Positions 1 to 8,326 of a stretch of DNA of 22,619 nucleotides are shown here, piece by piece. Numbering within the stretch: position 1 is the stretch's first letter; the number at the start of each line of letters is the position of its first letter. The stretch lies in contig NAVB01003426.1 of the NCBI GenBank assembly GCA_002179805.1, forward strand, positions 1 to 22,619. The letters are read 5' to 3'. Made by a program: the position numbers and the translations under genes. The DNA comes from Acanthamoeba lenticulata. Its lineage: Eukaryota; Discosea; Longamoebia; Acanthamoebidae. Below the pieces are notes generated by a model. That model ran no database searches. It worked only from the letters and a program-made list of their open reading frames with translations, and was not told the DNA's origin.

Positions 1-1961
1 TCATCCTCGTCGTCTGGGGATAGTATGATACTCTCCCTTGCTTCAATCAATTGTTTTATTTATTTATATTAATAAATTAATGTTTTATAATTGGGACAGT
101 GACGGGGAGAAGCCGGCCGAGCCGTCCGAGGGCCTGCGCAACACGGTGCTCCTCATCTCCATCGACGGCTTTCGAAACGACTACCTCTCGCGTAGCGATG
201 TCGGTGCGCCCTACCTGCCACACACGCCTTCTCCTGCCGCGGCAGACCGGCTGCTCCATCTAACGCTTCTGTTGGTCTACCACACGACCACACAGAGATG
301 CCCCACATCCGCGCGTTGGTCGAGCAAGGCGTGGTTCTGTCAAATGGCCTCATCCCGTGCTTCCCCTCGAAAACATTTCCCAATCACTACACGTACTTTG
401 CCCACATGGCCCCATCGCTCTATTTCATCCGCTACTGACAGACGCATATGGCACCAGGATCGTGACGGGGCTCTACCCGGAGAACCACGGCATCGTGAGC
501 AACACCATGTTCGACCCCGTCTTCAACGCCACTTTCAGGCTGTCCGACCCCAAGCAGGTCACAGGTGATCATGACACCCGCTTGCCCCGGCCGGCGCCCA
601 CCTTCACACACGCTCGCAAGCGCGCCTGATCTGAGGTCGTTTTGCTTAATGTCGTCGTGTAACACGAGCAGACGGCCGCTGGTGGGGCGGCGAGCCTCTG
701 TGGGTCACCGCCGAGCGGCAGGGCCAGAAGGCCGGCACCTACTTCTGGTCCGACGCTTGGCACTTCACCTCTGCTGCTGTTGCATAATGACGATGCGTGC
801 TGACAACGTACGCGCAGGCCCGGGAGCGAAGCAGAGATTCAGGGCTACCGGCCGACCTACTGGGTCCCCTACAACAGCGCCACGCCCTACGCCACGCGCG
901 TCCAGCAGGTCCTCGAGTGGCTCGACTACGGCGTCGATGAGCGCCCGACCTTCCTCACCCTCTACTTCGAGGGCGTCGACACGCAGGGCCACAATTACGG
1001 CCCCTCCTCGGTACCGCCACCACATAGTGTGTTGATGATGATGAGTACTCGATCGGACTGTGACTGACGAAGTTCGGTGTGGGCAGACCGAAGTAGCGAC
1101 GGCGATCGAAGCGGTCGACAAAGCGCTCGGGCAGCTCATCTCGGGCCTCAAGGAACGCGAAATTCTCGACAAGGTCGACATCGTCCTCTTGTCCGATCAC
1201 GGCATGACGGCGCTGTCCCCGGACCGTGTCATCTACTTGGAGGACTACATCAACGTGGCTTCCGTCAAGGTCATCAACTATGGGCCAGTCCTCATGCTCA
1301 TCCCCAACAGTACACACATCCCCCCCCCCGCCCGGTCGACCTGAGGCCGAAGACGACGATCAGCTGACGATCCACATAACATGCTCTCGAAATATCTCGA
1401 ATGGTATGCCAGACCCGAATGACGCCCCGCAGGTGATGAGCGGGCTCCAGAACGCACACCCCAACTTGACGGCGTACCTCAAGCAGGACGTGCCTGACCG
1501 GTTCCACTTCAACGACAACCGGCGGATCACGCCCGTCGTCGCTGTTGCTGGTGCGTCGGCGATTGTGTGCCTCCATGAATTGGACTACCGCTTTCGCTAA
1601 CTTGTGGCGAGACGTCTCGGTGAGCAGACCTCGGCTGGACGGTCCTCTACAAGGGCGCCAGCGTCATCAAGGGCGACCACGGCTATGATCCCGAGGTAGG
1701 CCTTGCCCTCACCTTGTGGATCAACACCAAGTTGGCCTTTTTGTTTTGTGAGCTTAACGAGGCCTCGTGACGACGTCTTTATAGTACCCGGACATGCGAG
1801 CCATCTTTGTTGGGCGTGGGCCGCACTTCAAGTCCGGCGTCAAGCTCGCGCAGTCCTTCGGGAACATTGAAGTCTACAACATCATCGCCAACATCCTGGG
1901 CCTCAATCCCGCCCTCAACAACGGCACTTTGGCCCACGTCCAGTCCCTGTTCCGGTCGTAA
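1..1961 (+). CDS. Ectonucleotide pyrophosphatase/phosphodiesterase (NPP family), 5' end outside window
   Basis: Secreted or membrane-bound alkaline-phosphatase-superfamily phosphodiesterase that cleaves nucleotide or phospholipid phosphodiester bonds using two zinc ions. My model has exons 1-22 (partial), 100-203, 296-392, 458-564, 672-747, 818-1010, 1087-1309, 1413-1550, 1628-1695 and 1785-1961, about 400 residues in the window, with consistent phases. All six metal ligands and the nucleophile are visible in order: Asp in ISIDGFR, the nucleophile Thr in SKTFPNHYT, Asp and His in [12 protein letters not shown], the Asp-His pair in LSDHGM, and His in GDHGYDP. The partial first exon reads ILVVWGY, which fits the end of a hydrophobic signal anchor. 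The introns carry an AT-rich tract (23-99) and a 10-C run (1320-1329). The 3' end faces NUBP2, 131 bp away. The family assignment is firm; substrate and subtype cannot be read from the sequence. Confidence 0.9.
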
Positions 1962-2092
1962 GCTTCCTCGAGTCCACAGTTTTGTAAAACAATTTTGAAG
2001 GGTTCAGAAAGACAGTCTTTGTGACATCTCGCCATGATGGTCAACACTTCTGTTTCGTTGCATATGTGCAAATGCGCTACAACGCGCCTCAA

Positions 2093-3326
2093 TCAGTCAC
2101 GGAGGGTCGCAACAAAGTCCTGCACAACCTTGAGTGATGGAGACGTCGGGAACCTATCGAAGAAGCTCACGCCGGCTTCACCGCAGGTCGCCAGGTTGGG
2201 ATCGAGCGGGACTCGTCCGATGAATGGCACCTGCTCACGTCGTTTGTAAATGAGACAAAGGAAGGTCACATAAAGCGCAAAGAGGTGCAAAAAACACACC
2301 TCCATGTCCTTGGCCATGGCCTCGCCACCACCAGTGGAGAAGACGTAGGTGACCTCCTGGCAGCATGGGCACACGAACCCGCTCATGTTCTCCACCACGC
2401 CCAGTACGGGCAGCCCGATTTTCTTGCAGAAGCTGATCTCTTTGCGCACATCCGACAATGAAACCCCCTGTGGACGCCACGGATAGTTGTTGGTGTCTTC
2501 ACGTCACAGGAGCCCTTCATCTCATGAGACGTGGGTGGCAGACCTGTGGCGTGGTCACGATCACGGCCCCGTCCGGGTTGAAGGAGCTCAGGTACTGTGT
2601 TACCGAGATGTGCTCATCAGAGGTGCCTGTCGTCATCGTCGTCATACACAAGTCAGAAAACCAGCACAGTACTGCCGAGTCTGAACCTCCAGAGGAGAGG
2701 GGCACCTGGTGGGGTATCGATGACGAGGTAGTCCAGATCGCCCCAGTACACGTCCTCGAGGAACTGCTTGATGACCGCTGCAAGTTCACTGACGAATATG
2801 AGGCCTCGATCTCTGGCCAGAGGAGGCAGGCTCCGTACCGTTCTTCTTGGGGCCACGCCACACAACGGGCGTATCTGGATTGTCGAGCAAAAAGCCGATC
2901 GACATCACGCTCAGGCGCTGCTCCTTGTCGGCAAACACGGGCACCATCCTGTGCCATGCAAAACGGACAACGTCGAGCGAGTTGCAGACATGGCCGCCGT
3001 GTTAATTACAACAGTCCCAAACAAACACATCAGGTCATGCGGAGAAGCAGGCACCCTTCAGATGCCTGATGGACCGACTTGTCCTTGATGGCAAGCAGCG
3101 TGGGCACGCTAGGTCCACAGAGATCAACGTCCAACAGACCCACCTAGCGCCAGCACGTGAGCTCAAGGCACTCACGCGCGAGAAAGAAGGGATGCAGCTG
3201 GCGTACTCTCTTGCCGGCCTTGACCAAGGCCAGGGCCAACTGGGTGGAAACCGTGCTCTTGCCCACACCTCCCTTGCCCGACAAAACCAGAATCTTGTGC
3301 TTGATACGAGCCATCCGCTCCATCAT
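2093..3326 (-). CDS. NUBP2: Cytosolic Fe-S cluster assembly ATPase NUBP2/Cfd1 (Mrp/NBP35 family)
   Basis: P-loop scaffold ATPase of the cytosolic iron-sulfur assembly machinery, acting with NUBP1/Nbp35 to build and transfer 4Fe-4S clusters. Seven exons on the minus strand: 3207-3326, 3055-3143, 2839-2948, 2706-2777, 2544-2626, 2300-2467 and 2093-2230, total 780 nt, 259 residues (human NUBP2 is about 271). Visible motifs are the deviant Walker [10 protein letters not shown] (residues 17-25), DVDLCGPS, the Mrp-type stretch [20 protein letters not shown], and the cluster-binding CPCC (residues 191-194, a C-x2-C) in [11 protein letters not shown]. It lacks the N-terminal four-cysteine segment of NUBP1, which is why I call NUBP2. 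An in-frame TAA precedes the first of two adjacent ATGs at 3326. It diverges from EMC8/9 across 214 bp. Confidence 0.92.
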
Positions 3327-3540
3327 CTCTTACGAGTCCAAAAGATGCACATATATGTGAGCATGGCCAAAGCACGTGCAAAGGTGAGGAAGCAGCGTAC
3401 TTGGCGAGGGCTGCTGCATCTTCTGAACGTTGAGGACAATGGCAATGGTTTTTTGCTCGAGCAAGTCTGGAGAGGAAAACACGGCGAGAAAAAGGAGCAG
3501 AAACACCGATTGATTTGTGGAGCGATTTTTTTGAGACGAG
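3327..3540. promoter_or_regulatory. Short divergent intergenic region between NUBP2 and EMC8/9
   Basis: The 214 bp between two divergent start codons must hold both 5' UTRs and both promoters. It contains a CACGTG palindrome near 3375 and T-rich runs on both strands. No TATA box at a sensible distance is obvious. Calling it a shared promoter is an inference from gene arrangement. Confidence 0.45.
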
Positions 3541-4565
3541 ATGAGCAAAGGCCAGCAGGGATTTGTGGTGGGCGGCAATGCCTACGCCAAGATGGTGATG
3601 CACATCAACAAGTATCCGCACCATACCGTTGATGGTGTGCTTCTGGGCTCACAGTCGAGCGGCGATGCCGCGATCCGAATCGTCGACTACGTGCCTCTCT
3701 TCCACGGCGCGATTCTCGCGCCCATGCTGGAGGCTGCCATGATGCTCGTACGTAAATCTTCTTGATTTCATCATTCGTTTCTTCTTCATCTGCCTGTTCG
3801 AGCGCAACCTGCTCACTCACGTGCTCATCCTTTTGGCGTTCTCGTCTGCAGGTGGAAGAGCACGCCACAGAGCAGCATCTGAGCATTGGTACATGCGCCA
3901 CCCCATAGCGCTTGCTTGACGTCGTCTCTGACAATGCTTGTCGTCCGTCAGTGGGCTACTTCCAAGCCAACGAACTGGCTGACGATGTGGACCTTAGCCC
4001 ACTGGCGATCAGCGTTGGCTCCAAGATCAACAAGCAGTTCCCAGGCGCGTGCATCTTCATGGTCCGTCCTCTCTGCTTGCATGCTGCTTCCTCTTTCTCT
4101 TCTTTCTACCATCATCACATGGGCCCGCTCAACTAGCCCCGTTCTTTGCACTATAGTACGACAGCACCTTGGCGCAGGACAGCAAGAGCAGCTTGGCCGT
4201 CAGGGTACGGACACGTGCCTCCCGCTGCGAGTACCTCTCGACTACGCGTTTGTGGAGTTGCTCACCCTTTGGCTCATCTCTCTCATTATATGACCGCCAC
4301 AGGGGTATCTGCGCGAGGGTGAGGGCTGGCACGAGAGAAAGAGCTTCAAGCTCGACCCAGCGTACGACACGGCCCAACTCACGGCCTTGGCCAAAGAGTG
4401 TCAGCGGTACCCTGCCCCATTTCTACAAATACCTAAAAGTGGGTGAGGTTGCTGATGTTACATCCTTGCAGGCTGCAAGATTTTGACAATCATTTGGAGA
4501 ACCCCGCCAATGACTTCTTCAACCTGCGACTCTTCGAGCAACCAGAGGCCAAGAAGAGGAAGTGA
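3541..4565 (+). CDS. ER membrane protein complex subunit 8/9 (MPN-like, COX4NB/UPF0172 family)
   Basis: Cytosolic-face subunit of the ER membrane protein complex, which inserts tail-anchored and multi-pass membrane proteins. Six exons: 3541-3747, 3852-3888, 3952-4061, 4157-4204, 4303-4406 and 4472-4565, total 600 nt, 199 residues, matching the usual 200-210. Family landmarks are the N-terminal stretch AYAKMVMHINKYPHHTVDGVLLG, read in pieces, then VPLFHG, the GYFQANE strand, IGSKI-like SVGSKINKQFPGACIF, and the C-terminal FDNHLENPANDF box. It is an MPN-fold protein without the JAMM zinc ligands, so it is not expected to be a protease. The C-terminus ends in a basic KKRK tail. The start is the first in-frame ATG and gives the family N-terminus. 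Animals have two paralogues (EMC8, EMC9); the sequence does not favour one. Confidence 0.92.
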
Positions 4566-4780
4566 TGACAGCCACCTCGATCAAAGGCGTACCAGAAATA
4601 CAAAGACACATCACCCTTCTCACCCTCCTGTTCAATAGCAGTGGGAGACGCTTCTTCGCCAGTTTCTGAGAGTGCTAGATCGCTCTCCCTCTCAGACCTG
4701 CGGTCTGCGGCGCTTCCCCACATTCGGCTAGCCTTTGATCTTTGGACGAGCAGACAAGGGAACCCCGTCACTAATTGGAT
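4566..4780. other. Convergent 3' intergenic gap
   Basis: Region between the stops of EMC8/9 (+) and the unrecognised minus-strand gene. It contains only short overlapping frames and no convincing gene. It should hold both 3' UTRs and polyadenylation sites. I see no structured RNA here. Confidence 0.5.
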
Positions 4781-5725
4781 TTACAATAACTCTTCCTCTG
4801 GTCGTTCATCGGCTACGGGTGTGTCCTTCTTGTAGGAGGTGCCATCTCCCGAATGCACGACTGGTGGTTCGCCCCAGGTGCCCGCTGGGCCGCTATTGGC
4901 ACGGCCGGCGAGGTTCTCGTCGCCCATCATCGCCAGTTCGTCCACATCCACGTCCCACGTCGCTACGCCTCCACCGCCGTCTCTGGACTGGTCGCCATCA
5001 GAGGCTCGAGCGGCATCAGAGGAGACGGTCGACGCTGCTGAAGTGGTAAGCGGAGCGAACTGCTTCCAGAAGGGCAACTGGAGGTTATGCACGGCCGGCC
5101 CAGCGTACATCGAAGCCACTTCCAAGCAGGCCACTAGAAACAGTGGCCGAGCGAACTCACCTGGAAGGTGTGCAGTCAGCTTGCACGAAACGCATTTGGC
5201 GTCACACACAAGCATAGAAGGTTTTGGGGGTTAGCTACCGGCCACCGCGAAGGGGTCGACGTAGTGCGTGTAGGGGTTCTCCAGCCCCACAAGCCGAGAC
5301 ACGCGGAAAATCGACTGCGCCTTGCCTACGAGGCCAACCCCAAAGCCCAGGATGTAGCCCAACCCTGAGTCCCAGGCCCAAACGACACCACAGCGCGGTG
5401 TGAGAAGAGAGCGAGGCGTAGAGTCGCGGTAGAAGGGCACGCACCGGTGTGGAGTGCCAAGGTGCGGATGGCCTGCTCCGAGGTTGGGAACTCCTTCCGC
5501 TGTTGTTCTTCCGATTGTGTAACCTGCGCAGAAGGTGGTGTCCTAGAAGTTGTCGTCTGGGCGGTCATGGGGACTCTGGTTGGCTGCTGCTCGTCGTCAG
5601 CACGCAAGCTGTCCCCGTCCTCTTCGCTTTCGTGTTCGTGAAGCTCGAACGCGCCACTCGATCCTTCCACCTGCTCGGCATGACTACCTTCAAGCATACT
5701 TTCATCTTCTCTTTTCCATTGCGGC

Positions 5726-5731
5726 ACTGCA
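5726..5731. repeat. Target-site duplication, left copy (ACTGCA)
   Basis: ACTGCA directly abuts the TG of the 5' LTR and is matched by ACTGCA at 7053-7058 directly after the CA of the 3' LTR. Six bases fits the 4-6 bp duplications made by retroviral-type integrases. Confidence 0.85.
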
Positions 5732-5912
5732 TGTACCAGACCACGTATCACTTCACGTGTTTGAACAATAGGGTATTTACCTCTTTGCACCCGCTTTCTG
5801 GCGGTGTGCCCCCACTAAACAAGGCACTGGAGCGCATTTGAAAGCCAAAAGCCACACTATTCATACAGAAGCCCTTATCTAAAGGTCTGCAGAGTAGAGG
5901 TAGTCGATCACA
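5732..5912 (+). repeat. 5' LTR of the element
   Basis: 181-bp direct repeat, TG...CA. It contains a CACGTG palindrome (5754-5759) and the 31-nt segment 5778-5808 that is complementary to the interior. No clear TATA box 25-35 nt upstream of 5778 is visible. Read on the minus strand, it supplies an ATG at 5790 in frame with the downstream host exon. Confidence 0.9.
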
Positions 5913-5954
5913 CACCCAGGGTTCACACCGCCAGAAAGCGGGTGCAAAGGGGTA
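5778..5954 (+). promoter_or_regulatory. 31-nt foldback between LTR and interior, candidate self-priming site
   Basis: Positions 5778-5808 in the 5' LTR and 5924-5954 just inside the element are reverse complements over 31 nt. The one mismatch (T5782 opposite G5951) pairs as U-G in RNA. The right arm starts 12 nt after the LTR end, about where a primer-binding site belongs. If the RNA were cut after 5808, its 3' end would prime copying of 5923 back through the LTR, as known for self-priming Tf1-type elements. The structure is seen; the function is inferred. Confidence 0.5.
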
Positions 5955-6002
5955 CTTCCCCATTGGGGTCCGCGTCCTGTTTTACGGGTGCTGTGTACCG
6001 TT

Positions 6003-6803
6003 GTTGCAAGGTAACCACATTTATTGCGTTGTAGCCAAACAGACACACATGGGCGGCTCACCCTCCAGACATATAACATAAAAACAAACTAGTTCTTCTC
6101 AAAATCAGAGTCATCCTCTGAGCTGGAAGAGCTTTCATCACCACCAAAAGGGATAGAGGGTGATGCCATGGGCCTACCGTACTTGGTAAGGGCTCCCAAA
6201 AAAGAAAAGAAAGAGAAGGACATTGTTCCAAAAGAAGAAGTAATCACATTGCCAAAGGACAAAAAGTTGGAAAAAGAACTTGACAAGATTTTTGAAGAAG
6301 AGGGTTGTGTAACAAAAACACCTGCAAACACAGAGTCTGAAGAAGAAGAGGAAACTGAAAGTGGAGACTCTCAGGAGGAAGAAGAAGAAGAGGAAGAGTC
6401 TGAAACTGACTTCTCAGAGGAGGAAGAAGGAACAAAGAAGTCTCTCAAAAAGAAAAAGGGTAAAAAGAAGAAAAAGTTTACATATGCCCAAATGTTCAAG
6501 GTTGGAGTATTTGGCGTTCTTAATTGCAGTGAGCAGTTTATAGCCCAAGGGTACAATGTGCCTATCCATGGTACCACTGCCAAACTAATGGAAAATGAGG
6601 AGTTTCATGAATGTATGCAAGAAATAGCAGAAGATATATCTGAAGACTTAATGCAAGAGGAGCCAGACCCATACACAAAAATGGCTTTTCTTATTGCTAT
6701 TCAAGCATACAGTTGCTATGTTGAAAATACAACTGGTATACAGATGGGTGGTGTGCCAACTCCGGTTGCCATGCACTAGTAAATTGTATGGTTACATTGC
6801 AAC
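6003..6803. repeat. Internal 15-nt inverted repeat flanking the element ORF
   Basis: Positions 6003-6017 and 6789-6803 are reverse complements at 14 of 15 positions. One arm lies before and one just after the 6168-6779 ORF. Its role is unknown; it could fold the ORF-bearing RNA into a closed loop. Confidence 0.4.
6168..6779 (+). CDS. Element-encoded acidic/lysine-rich protein of unknown function (203 aa)
   Basis: Single ORF of the LTR-type element, not recognised. Residues 1-45 are lysine-rich, about 55-90 form a Glu/Ser-dominated acidic tract, 91-105 a poly-lysine patch, and 106-203 a more globular domain with GYNVPIHGTT, several Cys residues and a hydrophobic KMAFLIAIQAYSCYVEN stretch. There is no RT, protease, zinc knuckle or other catalytic signature. 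Third codon positions are largely A or T (AAA, GAA, ACA, ATA are common), the opposite of every other gene here, which suggests foreign origin. The frame is open upstream to 6093 but has no earlier ATG. It could be a Gag-like structural protein or a captured gene. The order charged linker, Gly-Tyr segment, then KM-hydrophobic helix vaguely recalls uncharacterised proteins of nucleocytoplasmic large DNA viruses, but that is a memory-level impression only. Confidence 0.6.
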   Translation: MGLPYLVRAPKKEKKEKDIVPKEEVITLPKDKKLEKELDKIFEEEGCVTKTPANTESEEEEETESGDSQEEEEEEEESETDFSEEEEGTKKSLKKKKGKKKKKFTYAQMFKVGVFGVLNCSEQFIAQGYNVPIHGTTAKLMENEEFHECMQEIAEDISEDLMQEEPDPYTKMAFLIAIQAYSCYVENTTGIQMGGVPTPVAMH

Positions 6804-6871
6804 CACCAAAAACAAACATACTTATAAAACCTATAAGTATCCCATACAAAGGTCTGTACAGATATTGGAAG

Positions 6872-7052
6872 TGTACCAGACCACGTATCACTTCACGTGT
6901 TTGAACAATAGGGTATTTACCTCTTTGCACCCGCTTTCTGGCGGTGTGCCCCCACTAAACAAGGCACTGGAGCGCATTTGAAAGCCAAAAGCCACACTAT
7001 TCATACAGAAGCCCTTATCTAAAGGTCTGCAGAGTAGAGGTAGTCGATCACA
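6872..7052 (+). repeat. 3' LTR of the element
   Basis: Second 181-bp copy, identical to 5732-5912. Its end is 162 bp upstream of the U1-C start codon, inside the former first exon of the minus-strand gene. Read on the minus strand it introduces a stop (7019-7021) into that gene. Confidence 0.9.
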
Positions 7053-7058
7053 ACTGCA
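7053..7058. repeat. Target-site duplication, right copy (ACTGCA)
   Basis: Right-hand partner of the duplication at 5726-5731. Host coding sequence of the minus-strand gene lies on both sides: codons for DPAV to the right, VPQW to the left. Confidence 0.85.
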
Positions 7059-7090
7059 GGGTCAGTGGCCTCGGGCAGCTTCCTCTGCAT

Positions 7091-7214
7091 GGCAATGTGC
7101 TGCCTTAAATTTTCAGACTTTTCATTTTGTCTTTTTCTTCAACCTTTCTTTCACTGCTAGAGTGTGAGTCACAACAATCAACGGATCCGTGAGATCCATC
7201 CACACACGGTTGAG
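7091..7214. promoter_or_regulatory. Divergent start region of the unrecognised gene and U1-C
   Basis: Only 124 bp separate the minus-strand ATG (7090) from the U1-C ATG (7215). It holds a pyrimidine-rich stretch (about 7118-7155) followed by CTAG and the U1-C leader; that stretch might be the 3' end of a 5'-UTR intron. The LTR now ends 38 bp from the left edge, so LTR sequence may influence U1-C transcription. The promoter call is by position only. Confidence 0.4.
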
Positions 7215-8040
7215 ATGCCGAAGTACTACTGCGATTACTGCGACGTGTTCCTTACACACGATTCGCCTTCGGTGCGCAAGTCTCACAATGACGGTTGGAA
7301 ACACAAGGCCGCAGTGCGTGCCTACTACGCGCAATTCGAGCAGGACCTCACTCAAAGTCTGATCCAACAAAAACTCAAAGAGTACCAAGAAGGCAAAGGT
7401 ACACTCCCGCTATCCATCATCAACAAAAGAAAACTTCAATTTAGATTTTCTAAATGGTCCTTCTTTTGTCTCTCAAGGTGGGTTCCCTGGTGGTCACATG
7501 CCCTCGGGCCCGTTGGTGATCAATCCGCACGCCCCGCCCATGATGCCGGGCGGACCTGGCGGCCCAGGCATGCCACCACGACCTCCTGTCTTGATGGGAC
7601 CGGGCGGGCACGCCATGATGGCCGGTATGCCTCCGGGTGGTCCTCCCCCGGGCATGGGCGGTCCTGGCATGATGCCTCCACCCGGCTACCCTGGCTTCCC
7701 GCCAGGCCATGGTCCCTTCCCACCTCACGGCGGTCCTGGCGGTATGCCTCCTGGGGCTCCTGGTGCTCCTCCTGGCGGTGAGGGCGAGAATGGCCACAAG
7801 CGGTCGCACGATGATAGCCAGGCGACCGACCAGCAGCGCCCGGGCTTCCCGCCAGGCGGCCCGCACCCACACGGTGGTGTTCCCCCGCCCGGCTATCCGC
7901 CACACATGATGGGGGGCATGCCGCCAGGCGGCCCTCCTGGCTATCCACCCTACGGCGGAGGCCCTGATGCGCAGCATGATGACCCGGCCAAGCGGCGGCG
8001 ACTGGACGACGAGGACGGTGACTACGACGGGCGCCAGTAG
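7215..8040 (+). CDS. SNRPC: U1 small nuclear ribonucleoprotein C (U1-C)
   Basis: Nuclear splicing factor of the U1 snRNP that stabilises pairing of U1 RNA with the 5' splice site. Two exons, 7215-7398 and 7478-8040 (79-nt intron, phase 1), 747 nt, 248 residues. Residues 1-60 form the diagnostic U1-type C2H2 zinc finger: [10 protein letters not shown] with Cys6 and Cys9, then the two histidines in [10 protein letters not shown], followed by a helix ending QKLKEYQ. The rest is a Pro/Gly/Met low-complexity tail, as in human U1-C (159 aa) but longer, and it ends in a basic-acidic [14 protein letters not shown] segment. The ATG at 7215 gives the exact family N-terminus. The gene is intact, although an LTR element ends 162 bp upstream. 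Confidence 0.95.
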
Positions 8041-8326
8041 TAGTGAGTTGCTCCGTTGACCACTTCACTGCTCAAGCTCTTCAGAGCGCTTCATAGCGCA
8101 CGCGCTATATATCCTGTTTAATCTTGCCCTCCCTTTTCGTCGTTCGTTGTCATCGTTGTCTTCGTTCCTCCCCCCTCTCTTCTCGCCTTCGTGTGATGTA
8201 GCCAAATAGAACAACCAACTTGGGCCCACCTTGATATTCGTCTTTTTTGTGTGTGACTCGAGCGTTCAGAAGAAAAAGATGTTGGCCTTCTGTCAACAGG
8301 ACCACGTGAGGTTGTGGCTTTCGGAT
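8041..8326. other. U1-C 3' flank, no gene seen
   Basis: T/C-rich non-coding stretch after the U1-C stop. It probably holds the 3' UTR and polyadenylation signals. No ORF, RNA gene or repeat stands out. Confidence 0.5.

Larger units (their letters stand above)
5732..7052 (+). mobile_element. Non-autonomous LTR-type element, 1,321 bp, 181-bp identical LTRs
   Basis: Two 181-bp direct repeats (5732-5912 and 6872-7052, offset 1,140 bp) are identical at every position I compared. Each starts TG and ends CA, the canonical retroviral/LTR-retrotransposon termini. The element is flanked by perfect 6-bp duplications ACTGCA at 5726-5731 and 7053-7058. The 959-bp interior has one substantial ORF (6168-6779) and no reverse transcriptase, integrase, protease or RNase H, so movement would need enzymes in trans. 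No TGG-type tRNA primer-binding site abuts the 5' LTR; instead there is a 31-nt foldback to the LTR. The polypurine tract before the 3' LTR is weak (TTGGAAG). Interior codon use is A/T-rich, unlike the host genes. Identical LTRs and an intact duplication imply recent insertion. Orientation is set by the ORF and the foldback geometry. Confidence 0.85.
4781..7090 (-). pseudogene. Unrecognised protein gene, first exon split by an LTR-type insertion
   Basis: No family recognised. Minus-strand exons are 7053-7090 joined (across the element) to 5445-5725, then 5239-5364 and 4781-5160. Leaving out the element and one ACTGCA copy gives 825 nt, 274 residues, with all phases closing. The predicted protein has a polar, acidic N-terminal third (residues 1-106), a glycine-rich hydrophobic stretch GLGYILGFGVGLVGKA, an aromatic segment ending NPYTHYVDPF, a second hydrophobic stretch around FARPLFLVACLEV, and an acidic disordered tail. 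In this allele, translation from the ATG at 7090 runs 23 codons and stops in the LTR (TAG at 7019-7021). The second intron has two possible acceptors 27 nt apart, both in frame. That this is a genuine conserved gene is inferred from splice structure, continuous frame across the insertion and divergent placement next to U1-C. Confidence 0.62.

Noticed and set aside
153..665. Minus-strand and alternate-frame ORFs over the phosphodiesterase gene
   Set aside because: They overlap exons whose plus-strand reading carries all catalytic residues of the NPP family.
4490..4771. 93-codon minus-strand ORF
   Set aside because: Its composition is low and it overlaps the EMC8/9 last exon and the intergenic gap; no splice link to the neighbouring minus-strand gene is needed.
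5879..6079. 66-codon minus-strand ORF across the LTR boundary
   Set aside because: Its C-terminal part is antisense LTR and it includes the foldback arm. No sign of coding selection.
5732..7052. Polinton/Maverick-like DNA element or tandem duplication
   Set aside because: Polintons have terminal inverted repeats, whereas these are direct repeats with TG/CA ends. A simple tandem duplication would not leave ACTGCA exactly on both outer edges.
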